Positions 63,169 to 64,000 of a DNA stretch of 64,000 nucleotides are shown here, in pieces. A program made the position numbers and the translations under genes. The DNA comes from Pedobacter nanyangensis (GTDB taxonomy: Bacteria; Bacteroidota; Bacteroidia; Sphingobacteriales; Sphingobacteriaceae): positions 20,218-84,217 of the forward strand of contig NZ_QMHO01000015.1 in NCBI RefSeq assembly GCF_003313505.1. Reading direction: 5' to 3'. The notes under the pieces are model-generated. The model had not been told where the DNA came from and searched no databases. It saw only the letters and a list, made by a program, of their open reading frames with translations. The first letter of the stretch is position 1. The number at the start of each line of letters is the position of its first letter.

Positions 63169-63930
63169 ATGAACAATTCAGATACATTAGATAAGCTCAG
63201 AAAATTAAAACTTTACGGCATGTTCCATGCGTTTAAAACAAACTTGGAGAAAGGGAGTACAGAGGGCTATACGCCAGATCAATTGCTTGGAGAGCTTGTA
63301 GATGCGGAATATGAAGATCGTATGAACCGGAAAATCAATAGACTGGTGGATAGTGCAAAATTCCGTTACAAAGCTTCTGTAGAACAAATCAATTTTAACA
63401 AAGACCGTAATATTGACAGAAACCAGATCCTTAGACTAGCAGAATGTGCATTTATCGAAACTCAGGATAACATATTAATTACCGGGCCTACAGGCATTGG
63501 CAAGAGCTACATTGCCTCTGCAATTGGCCATCAGGCCTGCGCTAAGGGACATCGGGTTACCTACTGGAGTACACCAAAGCTTTTCGCTAAGTTAAAGCTG
63601 GCCAAAGCTGATAATAGCTATTTCAAGGAAATGGCAAAGATCGTTCGGGCAGAATTGCTGATCCTAGATGACTTTGGCTTATATCCATTAGATAGTCAAA
63701 CCAGGTTGATGCTGATGGAGATTGTCGAGGATCTTCATGGAAAGACGTCTATGATTTTCACTTCACAGCTACCTGTAAGTGCTTGGTTCGAGATGATTGG
63801 TGAAAAGACAATTGCCGATGCTGTGCTAGATAGGATTGTACATGATGCTCATCGTATTGAGGCCGTGGGTGAGTCCATGAGAAAAGTTAGACCTAAGAAG
63901 GTCGATAGTCTTGAAAGTATTTATCAATAG
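63169..63930 (+). CDS. istB: IS21-like helper ATPase IstB
   Basis: A 253-aa AAA+ ATPase of the DnaC/IstB type that selects target DNA and stimulates IstA. The N-terminal helical domain is 1-95; Walker A GPTGIGKS is at 106-113, Walker B LLILDDFG near 163-170, and sensor residues are in MIFTSQLP and VLDRIVHDAHRI. Length and motifs are complete. Confidence 0.95.
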   Translation: MNNSDTLDKLRKLKLYGMFHAFKTNLEKGSTEGYTPDQLLGELVDAEYEDRMNRKINRLVDSAKFRYKASVEQINFNKDRNIDRNQILRLAECAFIETQDNILITGPTGIGKSYIASAIGHQACAKGHRVTYWSTPKLFAKLKLAKADNSYFKEMAKIVRAELLILDDFGLYPLDSQTRLMLMEIVEDLHGKTSMIFTSQLPVSAWFEMIGEKTIADAVLDRIVHDAHRIEAVGESMRKVRPKKVDSLESIYQ

Positions 63931-63963
63931 CTTTAATATTCAGTTAACTTGGGGGATATTCCA

Positions 63964-64000
63964 AAAGTGGCCACCTTTTTTTTCTTCAAAGTGGCCACTT
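63964..64000. repeat. right-end repeats of the IS21 element, cut by the window
   Basis: AAAGTGGCCAC at 63964 and 63988 with 24-base spacing; the last copy is followed by the window end. Confidence 0.7.

Larger units (their letters stand above)
61441..64000 (+). mobile_element. IS21-family insertion sequence, right end outside window
   Basis: The two-gene istA-istB core is flanked by iterated end repeats. On the left, CTGACC or CTGAAC blocks recur exactly every 24 bases (61448, 61472, 61496). On the right AAAGTGGCCAC occurs at 63964 and 63988, also 24 apart. The inner left block inverted reads AGTGGTCA, close to the right AGTGGCCA. Multiple spaced terminal repeats are typical of IS21. A further right repeat is expected near 64012, so the element probably runs past the window. 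Confidence 0.85.

Overview
The window reads as a chromosome segment of a Bacteroidota bacterium of the Sphingobacteriaceae, most likely Pedobacter or a close relative. The grounds are a type IX secretion/gliding core (gldK-L-M-N plus a PorW/SprE-type lipoprotein), an F-type ATP synthase locus without atpD/atpC, DUF4271 next to hemD, promoter -7 elements of the TAnnTTTG type, many lipoproteins with cysteine lipoboxes, and intergenic 'cgtcattgcgag...gaagcaatct' palindromes. The genus is inference; the phylum is well supported.

Layout. 1-25.4 kb holds housekeeping genes: ispH, a Fic protein, a PRTase, an rlmD-led operon, a copper P-type ATPase with a small HMA chaperone, a GDPD-like pseudoenzyme, an M28 lipoprotein, a mutL-rhomboid-rhomboid-EEP-cysS operon, yceI, a stand-alone receiver, recJ, lptB and a GH3 protein. 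25.4-30.2 kb holds a DCC-like protein without its CxxC, a carboxypeptidase Q-like peptidase, a repeat-rich gap, a DUF4349 lipoprotein and a P4-type phosphatase. 30.3-36.4 kb is the ATP synthase operon (minus strand, AtpZ to gamma) with unusually long, repeat-filled gaps. 36.5-52.7 kb holds the envelope block: porW-like, PBP1A, uvrC, gldKLMN, hemD, DUF4271, a BamA/TamA-like barrel and ppnP.

52.7-64 kb is accessory. A promoter with a 17-codon stub, and a 3' gene remnant with its terminator, mark the left junction. Then comes a tight six-gene operon (53282-57488): a DUF6088/AbiEi-like protein, an OGG-type HhH-GPD glycosylase, a 107-residue small protein with a Ser/Gly-rich start, a PfkB-like/nucleoside-deoxyribosyltransferase fusion, a short QueC-like ATPase and a SagB-like nitroreductase. 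I regard this as the best candidate for an undescribed system. QueC-like and OGG-like proteins are known as accessory genes of type IV CBASS, but no CD-NTase or transglycosylase is present here, so it looks like a nucleobase-handling or nucleobase-to-protein modification system of a different kind. It is followed by an AbiEi/AbiEii toxin-antitoxin pair with a clear palindromic operator, a stub of a dGTPase gene, a MocR-like regulator lacking the PLP lysine, and an IS21-family element (istA-istB) whose right end probably lies just past the window. No tRNA, rRNA or CRISPR array was recognised.
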